From: Chloroflexota bacterium
GTDB lineage: Bacteria; Chloroflexota; Anaerolineae; Promineifilales; Promineifilaceae
Length of the DNA stretch: 45,014 nt
Assembly: GCA_024277135.1 (NCBI GenBank)
Contig: JAJRVV010000150.1
Span: 1 to 45,014 of the forward strand
Direction: 5' to 3'
Under the pieces are notes generated by a model that did not search any database, was not told the DNA's origin, and saw only the letters and a program-made list of their open reading frames with translations. Every line of letters starts with the position of its first letter. Position 1 is the first letter of the stretch. Below, one piece after another: positions 42,512 through 45,014 of the stretch. The position numbers were made by a program, and so were the translations under genes.

Positions 42512-43124
42512 GCAAACGCTCCAGGACGATGCGGCGCAAATCTGCCTGGATGACGGCTTTGGGCCGGTTGGCGTCCACGCAAACCCAGCGCGACGGCTCG
42601 GCCTGCATCAAGGCGTGATACCCCTGGCGCACCCGCCGGTGGAAACTGACGGTTTCCAAATCGAGCCGGTTCATCTCCTCGCCCCCCTGACGGCGGCGGG
42701 CCAGCCCCGCTTCCACTTCCAAATCCAAAAACAGCGTCAAATCCGGATTCAGGCCGCCGGTGGCAAATTGGGTGATAGCGCGCAGGGCGTTCAGGTCTAG
42801 CTGACGGCCGTATCCTTGATAAGCCAGCGTGCTGTCCGCATACCGGTCGCAAATCACAATTTTACCCGCCGCCAGCGCCGGCCGAATCACCTCCGCCGCC
42901 AACTGCGCCCGCGACGCCGAATATAGCAGCAGTTCCGCCGCGGCCGCCATCGCCGTGTTATTCACATCATGCAGACAATCCCGAATCTGGTCGCCAATGG
43001 GCGTGCCGCCCGGCTCGCGGGTGGTCAGCGCCACATGCCCTTGCTCGCGCAAAAAATCAGCCAACTGGGGAATCTGGCTGGTCTTACCGCTGCCTTCCGG
43101 CCCTTCAAACGTAATAAACATCAT
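42486..43124 (-). CDS. tmk: Thymidylate kinase
   Basis: A 212-residue enzyme that phosphorylates dTMP to dTDP. The P-loop FEGPEGSGKT is at about 6-15, the DR(Y/H) motif CDRYADSTLAYQGYGR at about 96-111 and TTREPGGTPIG at about 36-46. The start is one of two adjacent ATG (43124 or 43121); there is no clear ribosome site and an AACGTAA array lies just upstream. The C-terminal DIRFLIG and the TAA are encoded by the dispersed repeat, so the original end was probably a few residues earlier. Confidence 0.95.
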   Translation of the reverse strand: MMFITFEGPEGSGKTSQIPQLADFLREQGHVALTTREPGGTPIGDQIRDCLHDVNNTAMAAAAELLLYSASRAQLAAEVIRPALAAGKIVICDRYADSTLAYQGYGRQLDLNALRAITQFATGGLNPDLTLFLDLEVEAGLARRRQGGEEMNRLDLETVSFHRRVRQGYHALMQAEPSRWVCVDANRPKAVIQADLRRIVLERLQDIRFLIG

Positions 43125-43127
43125 GAA

Positions 43128-43172
43128 AACGTAAAACGTGAAACGCGACGCCTCTCTTATCACGTTTCACGC
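43128..43172. repeat. AACGTGA heptamer units with inverted counterpart
   Basis: AACGTAA, AACGTGA and AACGCGA (43128-43148) follow at 7-nt spacing immediately upstream of tmk; ATCACGT and TTCACGC follow as the inverted counterpart. The unit matches the array at 7141-7175. Confidence 0.8.
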
Positions 43173-43202
43173 CATCCTTTTTATTTTTTGTGCGCGCCAA
43201 GT

Positions 43203-44843
43203 TTACCCGTCTTTCCGCCGGGAGGCGCTAAAGATACGCACGTACCGGCCCGGTTCTTTACCATAACTATGCGACACCAAATCCGCCTGCCGCGCCATCT
43301 GGTGCTGGTAACGGCGCAGCGCCGAACTGGCCGGGCGCAGATTCACTTCGCTTTGCCCTGATTGGATCAGTTGGATGCCTTGCTGCGCGTCAGCTACGGC
43401 CGTTTCAAACGGATCGCTCTCCACCACTTCCAGATTAAACGCCTGGATGAGAAAACTCTCCAACTGGGCGCCGGTATTGGCGCGCAGCACGTACACCGGA
43501 ACCCGCCGCCGCTCGGCGTCGGTGATTAGCTGCCGCCGTTTGCGATAGTAACTTTTCAGCGTCACCAGCACATCGGCCTCGCTCAACTTATCCACAATCG
43601 TCGCTTCCACATTCAACAAACGCGCCGCCCGCTGCAGCCGGTTTCGCGCCACGCCATAGGCAAACACATTCAGATGGCGGGGACGGCCGTTTCGCCGAGC
43701 TTCATTCACCGATTCACGGCCGTTTTGGCGGCGGAGATCAGCTTCTCCCAACTCAGCGGCGCGGGTCCGTGACCGCACATTTTCCCGGCTGCCGCGCCCC
43801 TTTCCGCCATTACGCCGCCCCGTCACCGCCGCCGAAGTCACCACCACCGTCTGTTCTTCCACCTGGATGCCGCCCGCCTCGTCCCGCGACCGCAGCTCCA
43901 CCCGGAACGGCTCGCCGCGCAGCATCGCATCCACCGACTCGGTCACATCCCGGTGCGCCAACAACTGCTGCCGGTCTTGAATTTCCACCAGCACGTCAAA
44001 CGTGGGCGGCGCCCGCCGCTCCAGCACCGTTTTTTGCGTGCCCCGCCGCCGCGCTTCCTCATCCGACAGGGTGACGCTTTCGATGCCGCCCACCAGATCA
44101 GACAAGGTGGGATTGAGCAGCAGATTTTCCAGCGTGTTGCCGTGCGCCGTGCCGATAAGTTGGACAGCGCGCTCGTTGATGGTGCGCGCCGCCGCCGCTT
44201 CCCGTTCCCGGCCGATCTCGTCAATGATGATGACTTCAGGATTGTGATTTTCCACGGCTTCGATCATCGTTTCGTGCTGGTGCGACGGCCGCGCCACCTG
44301 CATTCGTCTGGCCCGCCCCACCGCCGGATGGGGGATGTCGCCATCGCCGCCAATTTCGTTGGAGGTGTCCACGATGACCACCCGCTTTTTCTCGGCCAAA
44401 ATACGCGCCATCTCGCGCAGCATGGTCGTTTTGCCCACGCCGGGCCGGCCCAGCAGCAAAATGGAGCGCCCTTCTTCGATGATGTCGGCGATGATGTCAA
44501 TGGTGCCGTACACCGCCCGCCCCACCCGGCAGGTAAGGCCCACCACCTGCCCGCGCCGGTTGCGGATGCCGGAGATGCGGTGCAGGGTGCGGGCGATGCC
44601 GGCCCGGTTATCGTCATCAAAGCTGCCGATGCCGTTGACCACCATTTCGATGTCGGCGGCCGTCACTTCATCCGGGTGCAGCGTCACCTCGCCATCCACA
44701 TAGCGGGCGGTGGGGGCGCGGCCCAAATCCATGACGATTTCCAACAGTTCGTGCTGACGGCCGTTCTCTTCAATTTTCTGGCAAACGCGCGGCGGCAAAA
44801 TTGCCAATAACGCTTGTAAATCTTCTCGGTCTGTGTTTTGCAT
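43203..44843 (-). CDS. SpoIIIAA/Ycf45-type AAA ATPase with R3H nucleic-acid-binding domain
   Basis: A 546-residue soluble protein. The P-loop ATPase domain has Walker A GRPGVGKTT (about 134-142), Walker B VIIIDEIGRE (about 203-212) and a nearby TAHGN sensor segment. A basic linker (about 345-400) leads to a C-terminal region ending in an R3H-type domain (RRYQH, R-x3-H, then LVSHSYGKEPGR). The family includes cyanobacterial/plastid Ycf45 and the sporulation ATPase SpoIIIAA; function is unclear, nucleic-acid-linked ATPase is plausible. ATG 44843 is chosen because the 56 additional residues back to 45011 are encoded by the terminal palindrome. Confidence 0.9.
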   Translation of the reverse strand: MQNTDREDLQALLAILPPRVCQKIEENGRQHELLEIVMDLGRAPTARYVDGEVTLHPDEVTAADIEMVVNGIGSFDDDNRAGIARTLHRISGIRNRRGQVVGLTCRVGRAVYGTIDIIADIIEEGRSILLLGRPGVGKTTMLREMARILAEKKRVVIVDTSNEIGGDGDIPHPAVGRARRMQVARPSHQHETMIEAVENHNPEVIIIDEIGREREAAAARTINERAVQLIGTAHGNTLENLLLNPTLSDLVGGIESVTLSDEEARRRGTQKTVLERRAPPTFDVLVEIQDRQQLLAHRDVTESVDAMLRGEPFRVELRSRDEAGGIQVEEQTVVVTSAAVTGRRNGGKGRGSRENVRSRTRAAELGEADLRRQNGRESVNEARRNGRPRHLNVFAYGVARNRLQRAARLLNVEATIVDKLSEADVLVTLKSYYRKRRQLITDAERRRVPVYVLRANTGAQLESFLIQAFNLEVVESDPFETAVADAQQGIQLIQSGQSEVNLRPASSALRRYQHQMARQADLVSHSYGKEPGRYVRIFSASRRKDG

Positions 44844-44872
44844 AGAATCAAATTCTGAAACGTGATGTTCGC

Positions 44873-45014
44873 TTTTTGTTTTATGTTCTTTGTGTAACAT
44901 CTCAATTTTATGGGGCTGTGGCCGGCCTCCCGACCGAGCCACCGGTGGCTCGGTCGGGAGGCCGGCCACAGCCCCATAAAATTGAGATGTTACACAAAGA
45001 ACATAAAACAAAAA
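44873..45014. repeat. Perfect 142-nt palindrome at the window end
   Basis: The 71 bases 44873-44943 are exactly the reverse complement of 44944-45014, with the centre at ACCGGT. The arms contain CTGTGGCCGGCCTCCCGACC and a T-rich outer part with a 7-nt rhythm (TTTTTGT, TTTATGT, TCTTTGT). A shortened relative is at 13759-13830. The palindrome ends exactly at the last base, so a fold-back artefact is possible. Confidence 0.9.

Larger units (their letters stand above)
278..44764. repeat. Dispersed palindromic octamer ACGGCCGT (HIP1-like), about 70 copies
   Basis: By hand count the self-complementary octamer ACGGCCGT occurs about 70 times between these coordinates, where roughly one or two would be expected from base composition. 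Most copies are inside coding sequence in all three frames, often read as Thr-Ala-Val or Asn-Gly-Arg. Density is uneven: the 6.5-kb subtilase gene holds two copies (32665 and 36376), and the DUF433/PIN-like pair holds none. Cyanobacterial HIP1 (GCGATCGC) is the closest known analogue. Confidence 0.9.

Noticed and set aside
43953..44810. 285-residue ORF antisense to the R3H ATPase
   Set aside because: His/Arg-rich shadow; the minus-strand frame has Walker motifs.
44844..45011. 56-residue N-terminal extension of the R3H ATPase
   Set aside because: Encoded by the terminal palindrome, shared with the spurious extension of DUF433.

Overview
The window is about 45 kb of high-GC bacterial chromosome. 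Gene content suggests a Chloroflexota member, perhaps the Anaerolineae/Caldilineae/Ardenticatenia side. Support: PASTA-less Ser/Thr kinase with TPRs, paired M16 peptidases, very large secreted proteases whose C-termini all end in a short Y/F-L-P tail, an SpoIIIAA/Ycf45-type R3H ATPase, and abundant TPR/HEAT proteins. The taxonomic call is inference; no rRNA or ribosomal protein is present. All genes look chromosomal. Foreign DNA is limited to one IS remnant and one small DUF433/PIN-like pair.

Layout. 0-3 kb: tRNA-Pro(CGG), a 3'-decayed second tRNA-Pro copy, a membrane Ser/Thr kinase whose TPR region is cut by an in-frame TAA, and an IS3-type transposase tail. 3.1-7.1 kb: envelope/polysaccharide genes (LPG-synthase-type flippase, FAD oxidoreductase, nucleotide-sugar dehydrogenase). 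7.2-9.0 kb (minus): ABC-2 exporter. 9.2-16.2 kb (plus): active M16 peptidase, lipoprotein, ClC channel with a TrkA-C-like tail, methyltransferase, DUF433 + PIN-like pair, inactive M16 partner, acpS. 16.2-18.9 kb: alpha/beta hydrolase, LmbE/PIG-L deacetylase, EamA transporter. 19-24 kb: TPR protein, membrane-anchored hydrolase, membrane NACHT-HEAT ATPase. 24.2-38.8 kb (minus): a secreted-protease block of two paralogous M4 metalloproteases and a 2158-residue subtilase. The first two genes and the subtilase each end in a clear intrinsic terminator, so the three are separate transcription units. 39.4-45 kb: lactate-permease family transporter, gmk, FmdB-type zinc ribbon, tmk, and the R3H ATPase.

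The most unusual content is the repeat landscape. (1) The palindromic octamer ACGGCCGT occurs about 70 times (hand count), roughly one per 600 bp, mostly inside genes; this resembles cyanobacterial HIP1. (2) Many intergenic gaps hold short arrays of 3-6 degenerate heptamers. Unit sequences differ between loci but the period is always 7 nt, like cyanobacterial STRRs. (3) Several palindromic or nested inverted-repeat families are dispersed through the gaps; one pair of copies shows a compensatory base change. These repeats sit directly against genes: they supply stop codons or C-terminal tails for at least seven proteins, and in three places they form the stop/start junction or the 5' leader.

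The last 142 bases form a perfect palindrome ending exactly at the window edge, so the right end could be a fold-back assembly artefact. No CRISPR array, rRNA or intact mobile element was seen.
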